DNA of 64,000 bases from assembly GCF_030272615.1 (NCBI RefSeq), contig NC_081414.1, forward strand, positions 767,944,153 to 768,008,152. The letters are read 5' to 3'. Origin of the DNA: Cryptomeria japonica. Lineage: Eukaryota > Streptophyta > Pinopsida > Cupressales > Cupressaceae. The translations under genes and the position numbers were made by a program. Positions 35,111 through 46,225 of this stretch are shown here, in pieces; the first letter of the stretch is position 1; every line of letters starts with the position of its first letter. The notes beneath the pieces were generated by a model. The model worked only from the letters and a program-made list of their open reading frames with translations, did no database searches and was not told the origin of the DNA.

Positions 35111-36797
35111 ATACCATCCGGTTCATAATGAAATGTGCTAACGGTAACAAGTCAGCTCAAATCACTAAGAATATCTCCAAAAAGCATAAAACATCACGCG
35201 GTTCTCCGGGAACATCAAACAAGGCTAAAGCAACATTGATCAATGATCCACAAGTCACGGAAATCAACCGCAACCCAATTCAACTTCGCTCAACACTCTG
35301 CAAGACTAAGCGATAAGAACACATCAACTGGGCCAATACCAGAATCGATATCTCACCACAATCAAATCCAAATGTTATGAATCTCGAACATGATAAAGAC
35401 AATGAACTCAACGAGTTAAATCCAAATCCACAACACTAAACTCTCAAACATGAAGAAATGCCACGATCTCCAAGCAATTCCACTGCTAACTACTCAAACC
35501 ATTAAGAACTACATTGGTGCTCCTGCATTAGACTATCGGGGTTAATTGAAATGTGAGCCCCATCACTTGATCCAGTTTGGCGATCTATCAGTAGGTACTT
35601 GCAACTGCCTCGGGGGTTTGAGAATCTGACTTCAGGTTCTGGTTACCTCTCCTCGGTGATATATCGATCCAACCTATAGCCTGCCTCAATTGGCGATTTG
35701 TTCAAGTCTCCACCCACTAACTACCTCAAGCTCAAGCTCTAGGATTAGTGGTCTACCTACAAGCCTTTCTCTGCCTCACATTCGGCGATCTGAACAAGTC
35801 CACAAGTTGCCTCAACTTCCTTTCCAACCAATCGATGCATAACTGAGTCTTCCTCCAACAACAAGTTCATAAACTAGCTCTGATACCATTTGATGCAGTC
35901 AAGGTAGGGAGATCTAATGAAGGACATCCCATCCTTGCAGCCTAACACAAACAACATGAAAGATATATTGGTAACGGGTAGCACAACACTAGATAAAGCA
36001 AAAAGAACAACTGGTGATAGCACAAAATACATAACCGATAAACAGTATAAACAATTCTTATAACAGTTTGAAGAATTACATATGCCATAGATTGGATCAT
36101 AGTCCAAGCTACAAATAATGCTTACAACACAATTATAAAATCCGTAGATCAACTACACATCAAATCGGCCTCAGGTAACAATCTATCGGTTCAACCCTAA
36201 TCCAGACCTTAGCCCTTCCGGCTTCAGTCCATCAAAACAAATTCTCATTGGTATCTACATCCTCACTTGATCTTGAACTTTTGTCTTCTATCTTCTATCT
36301 TTTGTCTCCTCAAATGATTCGCAAAACTTCTATTTATACCATCCACAAATAATAATAGCTCGATCGAGTCATCCTAAGACCAACCGGTTCATAATGAAAC
36401 GTGCTAACGGTAACAAGTCGGCTCAAATCACTAAGAATATCTCCAAAAAGCATAAAACATCATGTGGCTCTCCAAGAACATCGGACAAGGCTAAAGCAAC
36501 GTCGATCAATGATCCGCAAGTCACGAAAATCAACCGCAACCCAATTCAACTTTGCTCAACACTTTGCAAGACTAAATGGTAAGAACACATCAACAGGGCC
36601 AATACCAGAATTGATATCTCACTGGAATCAAATCCAAATGTTATGAATCTTGAAACACGATAAAGACAATGAACTCAAGGAGTTAAATCCAAATCCATAA
36701 TGCTAAACTCTCAAACATGAAGAAATTCCACGATCTCCAAGCAATTCCACTGCTAACTGCTCAAACCGGTAAGAACTACACCAGTGCTCCTGCATCA
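35111..36797 (-). mobile_element. TRIM-like element B (interrupted, left-truncated)
   Basis: Includes the rest of the first LTR (35111-35530, ending CTGCATTA), a 360-base internal region (35531-35890) and a complete second LTR (35891-36797, TGATGCAG to CTGCATCA). The complement of PBS TGGTATCAGAGC is at 35877-35888 next to the second LTR, so the element runs on the minus strand. It is followed by GTGAG (36798-36802), the same insertion site as in element A. The left GTGAG is lost in the deletion. No coding capacity. Confidence 0.9.
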
Positions 36798-37497
36798 GTG
36801 AGATGGCTACATTTGGGAGAATATTGCTACAACTCCTCTTATCACATGTCCATCAAAATGTCTCCTTTCATGGGACAGTATGGTTATGAGGCTCCCAACT
36901 TTGTTGATTTGATGTTTGGTGATTGCAAAGCCCCTCAAGCTAGGGACATGGTGCAACAGTGCTAGGATATTTTGAAGGTTTTGAAGAACAACCTCCAGAT
37001 TGCGCAGAACCAACAGAAGATGTACGTTGATCAGTAGCATGTAGAGTGTTCATTCAAGGTTGGAGACATTGTCTATCTTAGACTTCAGTCTTTCAGACAA
37101 TCTACTCTCAAGAAGAGTGGAGCGGAGAAACTCAAGCCACGCTTCTATGGGCCATCCATAGTCATCATGAGAGTTGGTGTCATGGCTTACAAGTTGGAGC
37201 TATTAGCGAGTAGCAAGGTGCATAATGTTTTCCATGTGTCATGCCTCAAGAAGGCACTTGGACACAATGTTGTGGTCTCTTCAGATTACCTCCCTTGGAT
37301 AAGGAAGGACAGTTGGTATTTATTCCGAAGGAGATCATTGATTCATGAGAACGCTCTTCGAGGAGAAGGACAATCAAAGAGTATTTGATGAAGTGGAAGA
37401 AATTACTTGTAGAGGATGCTACTTGGGAGAATGACAAGATTTTGTAGCATCCTAACTTGCGGTTGCTTGAGGACAAGCAATCTTGGGGAGGGCGGAC
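36798..37497 (+). pseudogene. Chromovirus integrase C-terminus and chromodomain (copy 1)
   Basis: Paralogue of 62816-63516. It starts in the integrase at WLHLGEYCYNSSYHMSIKMS and includes KVGDIVYLRLQSFRQSTLKK and KLKPRFYGP. A frameshift near 37290 precedes the chromodomain region. TAG codons near 36962, 37035 and 37446 stand where copy 2 has CAG. The PPT-like TTGGGGAGGGCGGAC at 37483-37497 abuts LTR-A. Most differences from copy 2 are C-to-T or G-to-A on this copy. Confidence 0.92.
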
Positions 37498-38260
37498 TGT
37501 AATGTCCCCTTCTCGATGGACTAAAGTTGGTTTTTAGGTGTGTGTGAGTTCTTTGGTGTGGTGAGAGGAGTCTTAGGTTTGGTTGCATTTGTTGGTTTGG
37601 TTATGAGCATTGAATATCTATTATGAATCATTTGTAATACTGGTTAGTAGTACTAACAACATTTTTTATTGGTTTCTCTTAGTCCCACTGCATAAGTGGA
37701 AGAGGCTTTGGACAGTGTTTTCTAGTAATTCTGATAATCCATATTTGCATTGTAAAGCTGATTAGTAGTACTAACAACTATCTATTTGGATTGTTTCTCT
37801 TAGTCCCATTGCATAAGTGGAAGAGGTTGGCTTGTGGCCATCTTATTTATTGTAACATTGTCCTCTCGGTAAATAAGTGGTTGAGTTGATTGTTATTTCA
37901 TTTTTCAGACCTCCCACTAAATAAGTGGTCAATTGATTGATGTTCCTTCAGTTTGCAATCTTATAATTGGTTGGTTGCACTACCATACTACTGTAGAAAT
38001 TCTTACACCCACTAGAAAAGTGGAAGGGGTTGGCTTGCTACCCAATATTGTATTTGAGATTTCATTTCCAGTAGTTTATTGAGCTAATGATCCCCTTTGA
38101 CGTCATATGCACTCACCCTCCCATATTGGGCTCTCAATAATCAGAAAGTGAAAGGGTCACTTTTAGTAGTGTTGATTGTACATTATCTAACCCTAATGGG
38201 TGTTGGTGTTGATTATTAATTATGAAAAAATCAAAAAAAAAAAATAAGAGGCTTATTTCA
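37498..38260 (+). repeat. Chromovirus LTR, type A (shared between two elements)
   Basis: Starts TGTAATGTCCCCTTCTCG after a PPT and ends GCTTATTTCA, followed by a PBS. It therefore serves as 3' LTR of the element on its left and 5' LTR of the one on its right. It contains a repeated block of about 110 bases (AGTAGTACTAACAAC...CATAAGTGGAAGAGG near 37645-37710 and 37765-37830). It matches LTR-B only over the first ~18 bases. Confidence 0.85.
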
Positions 38261-38261
38261 A

Positions 38262-38272
38262 TGGTATTAGAG
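38262..38272 (+). promoter_or_regulatory. Primer binding site of the second chromovirus
   Basis: TGGTATTAGAG, one mismatch to the initiator-Met PBS, lies one base after LTR-A. The gag leader follows. Confidence 0.8.
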
Positions 38273-38319
38273 TTGGTTTTCCTGCTAGCCTATGAGTTAG
38301 GTTTGATCAAAGTTCTCCA

Positions 38320-39660
38320 TGAGTGACAGAAACATTCGTTACTACAGTATAGAGCAAATAAGACAGTAGTATCAGATTCCATTTGTCCTAGTTGAAGAGA
38401 CCTTTTCAGATTTTTTTTAAAACAAAGAGAATTATTGATTCATTTGATACTATGGTAGAGAGGACAACAAAATAGAATGAGGATCCTAGTGTCAGAGCAG
38501 AAAGACAATTTAATGCCATGATGGATATGTTGTGACAACTCTTGGCTAAGCTTAACCAAAATATTGTGGGAACTCCTAATCAACACGCTAATGGCCATGA
38601 GGCTAGCACTTCCAACAACCCTGGAGGAAATGGAAATGGGATTAACAATGGGAGCAATAATGGGGGTTCAGTTTCAAGACCCTTACAACCCATCTTCATA
38701 CCTAGGGAAGTGCCACAACCTAAAGTTGAGATTCCAACGGTAATGAGATAAGGAATAGTTACATGGAGTATGCTTCCCTTCTAGCTGAGATCTGAAATAT
38801 CCTCATTCTTGACCTGTTTATGAATAAAAAGATGAAGAGAGGTAGAAGATATGACAACCGTCCTCATACTCCAAGAGACTATCAGTAAGATCTTAGGAAG
38901 GTGACTCTATCTCATTTTGATGGAAGTGATAAGTGTTCCGCTAGAGCTTGGGTGCAAAAGTTGGATAATTACTTGTCTTTCAAACTGATGTCAGAGGAAG
39001 ATGCCATGAAGTTCACTACCTTGCACTTGGATGGAGCTTCTCACAAGTGGTGGTATCATAGGTTGGTCACCCTTGGACATAGCTCGATTGTCACCTACAA
39101 TGAGCTCACCAACAAGCTCATTGAAAGGTTCAATACTAAGGACCAAGAGGTGAAGTTTCATGATCTTGCACAACTGAAACAACAAGGGTCATTAGACACC
39201 TACATTGTTGATTTCCAGAGATTAGTTGTGATGGTACCAAAAATTATAGAGAAGAGACTCGTGGTCCTCTTTACTAAAGGATTGGAGGAGTCATTGAAGG
39301 GGTGGGTGAAAGAATTTGATCCTCCCATGCTCAATGAATTTGTTAAGAAGTCAAGGAGTATGGATTTAGCTGCCCCTAAGTCTAAATTTCACTCCAAGCC
39401 CTTCCCCTATCGGAAGGATAAAAAGAAATTTACAAATCAGACCAAGAAGTTCCCTTCTCAAATGGATGATGAGCTCTGCCAAGAGCTCTAAAGGAAGAAT
39501 TTATGTTACTCTTGCAAAGAATCATGGGCTTCGGGTCACAGGTGTCATGGAAAGGTAAATGCACGTCAAATGGATGCATATTCAGCTGATGGATTAGATT
39601 CTGAAACTTCAAAACAACAGACTGATTTGGAGGAGAGTGAGTACGAATAGGCTCCAGAAG
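38320..39660 (+). pseudogene. gag: Chromovirus gag (second element)
   Basis: The leader and N-terminus (about 38320-38900) are broken by stops. The Gag core is well kept at 38901-39491: LSHFDGSDKCSARAWVQKLD, HLDGASHKWWYHRL and ELTNKLIERFNTKDQEVKF match the retrotransposon Gag family, followed by a Lys-rich stretch. After a TAA at 39489 (CAA-type change possible) a zinc knuckle LCYSCKESWASGHRC lies near 39501-39545. The frame then continues toward the protease. The product would be the capsid/nucleocapsid. Confidence 0.9.
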
Positions 39661-39960
39661 GGCTTGAAAATGATGAAGATGATAAGGGATTAGTTGCTCA
39701 ACTCTCTAGCATTCATTAAAATGAGTCATTCAGAGTTCGGGGAGTGCTTGGAGAACACCGAGTTATTGCCCTTATTGAAACTGGAGCAACCCACAATTTT
39801 ATTGATGAAAGGATTGTTGCAAAGAGAGGCTTGATAATTAAGGAAGTTGATGGATTCAAAGTTATGGTAGCTGATGGGTCAACTATCTCTTGCAATGGAA
39901 TGGTTTCCAATATGTCTCTAAAGTTGAGAAATTATGAAGTCATGACTTCTTTGTGGTGAG
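39661..39960 (+). pseudogene. Chromovirus aspartic protease
   Basis: VIALIETGATHNFIDERIV (about 39761-39817) is the retropepsin active-site region, with ETGAT where DSGAT is usual, so the catalytic Asp is Glu here. LIIKEVDGFKVMVADGSTI follows. The frame ends at TGA 39957-39959, where Trp or another codon is expected. Confidence 0.8.
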
Positions 39961-40162
39961 TATCAGAGGTACTGATGATGTAGTTATTGGCATTCATTGG
40001 TTGTGATGTCTTTGTGAGATCACTCTCAATCTAAAAACAATGGAGCTGAAGTTTATGTCCGAAGGGAAAAGAGTGATGTCTAATGGAGGCCCTTGAATTG
40101 TATAATTGAAGAGAATGGAGAGGTTGATCCGTCATGACCAAGTGGAGTGGGCAGCATAATGC

Positions 40163-40610
40163 TTGATCATGCCATCCAATCCACTTGATGAAAAGAGAAA
40201 CTATCCTACTGACATTCAAGCATTGATCACCAAAAGGAGTAAGGTCTTCAAAAATCTTCCCCCCGAGAGACCTCCTGAGAGAGGGACCAAGCATATCATT
40301 GAGTTAGAAGAAGGAGCTAAGTCGATCATCACTACTCCATACCGGTACCCAAAGAAGCAGAAGGATGAGATAGAGAAATCAATAAAGGAGCTTCTGGATA
40401 TGGGATACATTAGGCCAAGTAAGAGCCCCTTTGCTTTAGTAGTGGTATTAGTAAAAAAGGATGGGACCATGCACATGTGTGTGTGTGTATTATCAGGCTC
40501 CCAATCAGAAGACCATCAAGAATTAGTATCATATTCCTAGGATTGATGAGCTCATTGATGAGCTATATGGTGTTGTCTACTTTTCAAACATTGATCTTAG
40601 ATCTGACTAT
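40163..40610 (+). pseudogene. pol: Chromovirus RT, N-terminal half
   Basis: RGTKHIIELEEGAKSIITTP, YRYPKKQKDEIEKSIKELLD and MGYIRPSKSPFALVVVLVKK are the start of a gypsy RT. A frameshift near 40485 loses reading, but the next frame shows ELIDELYGVVYFSNIDLRSDY, ending at the insertion target ACTAT (40606-40610). The protein sequence continues exactly at 58931 (HQIRMRESDIEKT). Confidence 0.93.
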
Positions 40611-41875
40611 TGTCTACTCCAACTATTATAATAATAATAACTCTAATTGAAATCTCAATCCAAAGTTCGAACATTCATCTAGTAAAGTTACTATTTTCAT
40701 GGCTAGTGTTCATTTAGTTATCAACCCAGGGACGTAAAACTTGAAATGGGTCTGCACTATATATGCACTAATCTCCTTCAATGGCTATTTTGCATTACTG
40801 CAGTAACTAACATTATGTAGAAAGGAAAGGCAAGAATGGAAATCATAGAAGACTACATGAAAGCTTATAAAAACAATGCTGGAATGATCAAATGTAAATG
40901 ACAGAAAGCACTCTGTTCTGGCTTGGCTGCAGGAACAGTCAGCGGATCTATTTCCAGTGGCTGCAGGAACAATCAAGGCGTGAACTTCTACTGTAACTAA
41001 AGAAGAACTAATTTCAATGAACATAAACATAGGATCACTCACTAAGTGGGCCCCCTTGGATGAGTGATATCAAGCTTCCAGAAAAATACTTTTAACAGAT
41101 CAAAACAACATATCTTTCATTTATTGCTTCCTGAAAATGATTACATGTTCTAAAAGAAAAACTCCAGAATGCTTGTCGAAATTCTCTACTATATTCCTTT
41201 CTATTCTGTCTAACCTCAAAGAAAAAGGAAGATCTTATTATCAAGAAAAGATCAACTACAATGGACAACTCAAATCACTCCTAGAAGAAGAGGCGGATGA
41301 TTGACAGATGAAGAAGATAACTAGAGCTTGGTTGCAGGAAATGTGGATCTAAACCGAACCATAGTCTTTGCACGTTGTAGTGATATTTTGCAAATTAAAT
41401 GCCCACTAGAGTTAAACTCCCATAGTGATGTATGGCTACTCCAGTTATGTCATACCTTGCGCTCGCTTGACTCCTCTTCAGTTTGATCTCCAGTTATCAC
41501 ATATGTGATTCTTCATTCTTCAGGTGCGAAAGGAGAATGTCCACCGTGGCATCATTTATTTTTAGCACTACAACAAAAACAACATACAAGGACATGCATA
41601 CATATTTTACTTAATTAATACATCCATTGACTCACATATGATACTATCCCAAATAATCCACATAACAACATGAACAAGTCACTTGGCTGCAGGAATAAAT
41701 TGGCATGCCTGCAGGAATAGACCGGCAAAGTTCAAACATGATTTCATAAGTTCAGGTTTAACACATGGAATACATATAGTCAATTCACAATACTTCACTA
41801 CCATAATGCAACCCAAAAGATGGCAAAAACCTAAGAGTTTTGATGATAAAAACATGACAAAGTATCAGCTTATCA
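40611..41875 (-). repeat. 3' LTR of the minus-oriented Athila-like element
   Basis: 1265 bases. On the minus strand it starts TGATAAGCTGATAC and ends GGAGTAGACA. The internal parts repeat in inverted orientation at 57811-58519. It contains several GGCTGCAGGAA motifs (40925, 40959, 41330, 41685). The purine tract on its internal side (41876-41894, minus: CTCTTAAAGTTGGGGAGCA) is the PPT. Confidence 0.9.
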
Positions 41876-41894
41876 TGCTCCCCAACTTTAAGAG

Positions 41895-44201
41895 TTTGTT
41901 GATCCTATAGCAAAAAGAAAATTTCTGATTTTCACAGTAACTCTTAAATCACCAATAGTGCCCTAACCTGTCCCCCTTGAAGCCAAGTTCCAATAAAATC
42001 CTTTCATTTTTTCCAGTCTGGACCATCTAGTTGTTTCTTCTATGACTACATCATAGTCCTGCTCTGTTGGCTAGCATGCCAAAAGTGGCCACATAAGGAT
42101 TGGAGGTTGAAAGATCAATGGTAGCCAGTTGTTGGCTTTCTCCCTACCTAATTGTATGTATTTGGCAGCTCTTTGTATGGCTGCATGAAAATTTTGTAGT
42201 GAGTAAGGTTCTCCTTGTTTTAAATGTTCTGGTAGATTATTCCAGCACTGAGTTAACCCTTCTATTGCAGTTGTCCTGTCAGTTTGAACCAATTGCTCAT
42301 ATGCTTGATAGACTTCCTCTCTCATTGGAAGCACTAATTTGCTAACATCATCTCTTACCAGTAACTTTTGTCAATCATAATAAAGAACCCTTGGTGCTTG
42401 TGATTCCCTTCTTAATGGTAATGGACAATCAAGCTCTAATTTTTCATACTCCCTGGCTTGTGGCCCTATGATAATCTCATTTTGGATCCATGACATTAAA
42501 GCTTTGATATGGATATCCCCAATATACAATAAAGGATTCCACTCCCTATCTGAGGGTACAACATAGTTATGTAAGTATAATTCACATAGCAAATTCTTCA
42601 TAGCAGGTGGAGAGGTTTGATAAGCATAAAAGAATTCTTCAGGTGTTTCTAAGGAAGGATTAAGGTCCCTAAAAATGCGGTTTAGTTTAAAGTTTAGATG
42701 TTGCTCTTTCAAATGTACTGCATAAACTCTTGGAGGTTCCCTACACTGCATCAACTCAGGAACCATACCATAAATTATTTCTACCTTAGCCTCTAATTCC
42801 TCAATTATGTTATCTCTCTTTTCAATCTCTCTTTGTTTTTTATAAATAATCCCCTGCAACCTATCCTTCTCTCTTTCTCATTGTCTATAAAATGTCAAAG
42901 CAATAGATAAACTACTTAGGGATGAAGGAGGTCTAATAGGTACTACCTTAGATCGTAGGATTTCTTCAATAACCTCCTCATTCTGAGCTAGCATATCTCC
43001 AATATTTTCCTCAGGCTGTTGTAGAACATCTTCAACAGTTTCTTCAAATTGCAATGCCACAAAAGCAAGATTTGCTAGTTTATCCTCAACAACATTTTCT
43101 TGAATTTCATCCTCAGCAAAATTTTCTTGAATTTCATCCTCCGCAACATTTTCTTGAATTTCATCATCCGTGGGGCTTTCTTCTTCCAAATTTTCTACTA
43201 CAATAACCTTTGTTGGATTACCCACAGGATGAGTCTTCTGTGTCCTCCTTCGTGTTCTTCTTACATACACTTTTGGAATGGTTGTAGGAGGAATCTGAGT
43301 TACCTGCGGCTGAGAAATAAGTTCTTCATCTGTTTCACTCCTTTCTAACTCTTTTCCTTTCCTTCGCAAAACTGGCAAATCTCTTTGAAGAGAAGTAGAG
43401 GGTTGTTCTTCAATTGATTCCGCTTCAATATTTTCTTCCATAATAACTACAACTCCTTCAGCAACAAGCAAACCCTCATCTTCAACAGGCGGATTATCTA
43501 CAACATTCTCTTATTCAACCAGCGGGTTATCTGCAAAAGGGGCATCATCAACCCTAAATTATTGTATATCCTCAAATACACCCCATTCCATTTGTGAAAC
43601 ATCTCTCGGGGACCACTGTACAAGTAGCTTAACCAATCCATGATGGCTAATGGAGCGATTTCCATTTTTTCGGGTCTCCTTAGCACTTGTAAAAATGAGA
43701 TGGTATAACAAATTATGGAACATTAACTCATCAGCCATGTCGCGGATGACTAAGTAACTTAAAATGAGGTGAATGTAGATTTGAATACTGCCCTTCACAT
43801 GTAATGTATTTCATAACATACAAAGCTACTTGAGGCCAATGTGCTGGTAGAGAAACCCTTCTAGTTCCTTGTCTATCCACCATTAAGGGTTCATCAGTCG
43901 GAATTGTGAACTCTGCCTTGGCACTCCTTGCGTCTTTTGATTCCGAAAAGAGTTCTCCTTCCTGCAGCAACCCCATTACTTATTTTATTCGGTGCTCCGT
44001 AGAAATTACCCTCAAACCTTTAATTGTAGCTTCTCCTTAATTAAAGGAATGCATAAATTATGCAGAAATTTCTTCGTTGTAATCCCTGATTTTCAAGAAG
44101 TAATCCAACCAGCCATATTTTCAGAAATAATGCTCACAAAGACCATCCTGTAGCAACCCTTCATGGACTGTTGGCTCATGGCGAATGAGATCACCACCCA
44201 T
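41895..44201 (-). pseudogene. Athila-like ORF3 (post-integrase ORF), left arm
   Basis: An extra reading frame between integrase and 3' LTR, broken into pieces (43976-43731, 43471-42878, 42859-42371, 42334-42071). Start Met is near 44201. Segments include EFTIPTDEPLMVDRQGTRRV, HWPQVALYVMKYITCEG, an acidic region, and ELYLHNYVVPSDREWNPLLY. Three tandem copies of a 9-residue unit DEIQENxxE are encoded at 43084-43164. Such ORFs are known in Athila/Tat elements as env-like or plant-transposon-type proteins of unclear function. No signal peptide or membrane segment is convincing, so I do not call it an envelope protein. Confidence 0.75.
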
Positions 44202-44880
44202 CTTTTATTCTGATATTTTTTCTCTCTACAACTGAACCAAAATATGTGACAGTCTTGCTAAAAATGAAATTTCCTTACATATCTTAATTCTGGCGGTAGA
44301 CTTTATTATTCACTTGTGTGAAATAATAACATAATAAGTAATGATGGAGAGAAAATCAATTTGGGGTACCAAAAAGGACTGATAATTAATCATATTGGAA
44401 AATGAACCATAAAGTACCCCCCCCAACTTAACCTAGCACATGTCCACACAAGTTGACAAGATTTCGGTTAGTGGAGTGGATTTAAACAGGATATAATCAT
44501 AATGAACTAATAAATGCATAATTAAAATAAAATACAATATACACGTACCTGCAATTGCATGACAATGAAGGTGAAATGAAATGAAATGACAGGTAAGAAC
44601 GTGGGATGGAATGTCGTGGATGATATTTTATGTACGGAGAAGAATATTCCCAAATAAAATTGAAATATTTCATTATGAAATGGAAAATATGTTCACTGCA
44701 GAGGCTGCGGGAACATTACCTTTATTACCTTGCTCAATTGCAACAGGAAGCTCATGAGTTGTTGCAGAGTCATTGTCAATTGTTGCAGGAACTTTTTCAG
44801 TTGTTGTAGGAACCTTTATGTCCCTTTGTGGAACAAACTGCTATAGGAACTCTTCTCTGGTAACTGGCTTAAAATATAGT
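44202..44880. other. Spacer between integrase and ORF3, left arm
   Basis: Non-coding. Inverted counterpart of about 54850-55500. It includes a run of C near 44420 and the C-terminal pol tail (about 44690-44830) encoding diverged VPAAT-type repeats. Confidence 0.6.
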
Positions 44881-46225
44881 CGTAGTCGATGTCCATTTAC
44901 TAAGAGTAAAAATCCAACAGGATCAATTGTGGATAAACGGACTGCTCCATATCAGAAAAATTCTTCTATCTCTTAAGGACCTAACCACCTGGTTTGAAAC
45001 TTTCCCATAGCATCTTTATATCTGGAATCATACAGTAGTGCCCAGTCACCAACTTTGAATTTTTTTTCCCTAATATATTTATCATGCCATTTTGCTCTTT
45101 GATTTTGAATAAATTTTGTCTGTTGAACAACTATCTTTCTCCATTCATCTAGAGCATTTAATTGTTGAATGCATTCTTTCTATGCTTCAGACAATGTCAT
45201 ATTTAATTGCAAAGTTGTCCTTAAAGTTTTATGCTCAAATTCAATAGGCATCATTGTTGTTTTGCCACAAACCATCTCAAAAGGTGTGAAACCAATTGGT
45301 GTTTTCCAAGTTGTTCTATATGCCCAAATTGCTTCTGAAAGCCGGTGAGACCAATCTTTCTTGTGAACAGACACTATTTTTGTAAGAATAGCCTCAAGCT
45401 CTCTATTTGTAACTTCTACCTATCCATTAGACTATGGATGATATGGAGTAGATTTCATGTGTCTTATATTGTATTCATTGACCAAAGCCTTTATCAATAC
45501 TGAAGTAAATTGAGGTCCCTGGTCTGAGACAATTTCCCTTGGTACTCCATATCTTGTAAATATCTCTTCATAGAGAAACTCGGCCACCTTATTATCTCTT
45601 GCATGTGTCATGGATCGAGTTTCTACCCATTTTGTTACATAGTCTATACATACCAAGATATAAGATTTGCCATTAGAAGGTGGATCAATTGGGCCAACAA
45701 AATTTAATCCCCACTTGTCAAATGGTGCAACTGATATTTGAGGATATAGTGGCATCTCATCAGATTTTGTAGGTTGGCCCATTTGCTGACATCTGTCACA
45801 TTTCCTTGTGTACTGAGCTGCATCCTTGTGTAATGTGGGCCAATAGTATCATGTATTGAGTATTTTGAGTGTTGTTATTTTGGCAGCAAAATGACTTCCA
45901 CATGGCTCATCATGACATGCATGCAAGATGTCATATGTTTCATCTTCTCTGACACATCTTTGCATGACTTGGTCAGGTCCAGTATAAAATAGACAATCAG
46001 CAATCCATGAAAAGTTAAAACTTTTTTCAACTAGCAACCTTCTTTCCATAGGAGAGAAATAAATTGGCATCTTAGTTGTAGCTAAATAGTTGGAAATGTC
46101 AACATACCAAAGAGTGTGAGCCTGAATGAGAAACAAACGTTCATCTAGAAAAGTGTCATCTATTATTGTAGAATCTTCTTGCAATTGAAAACGTGAAAGA
46201 TAATTTGCAACCACATTAGACTTCT
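44881..46225 (-). pseudogene. pol: Athila-like integrase, left arm
   Basis: The zinc-finger region includes HACHDEPCGSHFA and KCDRCQ. In the core, the first catalytic Asp is changed: WGLNFVGPID here versus [10 protein letters not shown] in the right arm. The second is kept in IVSDQGPQFTS. Near 45425-45433 two TAG codons stand where the right arm has CAG and CAA just before VEVTNREL, which carries the catalytic Glu. KDWSHRLSEAIWAYRTTWKT and the C-terminal part follow. It could not function even if translated. Confidence 0.92.

Noticed and set aside
40611-41875. Left end of the Athila-like insertion at 40627 with ACTAT at 40622
   Set aside because: A second ACTAT occurs there, but the boundary at 40610/40611 gives the expected TG start and keeps the host RT frame (RSDY then HQIR), so 40611 is preferred.
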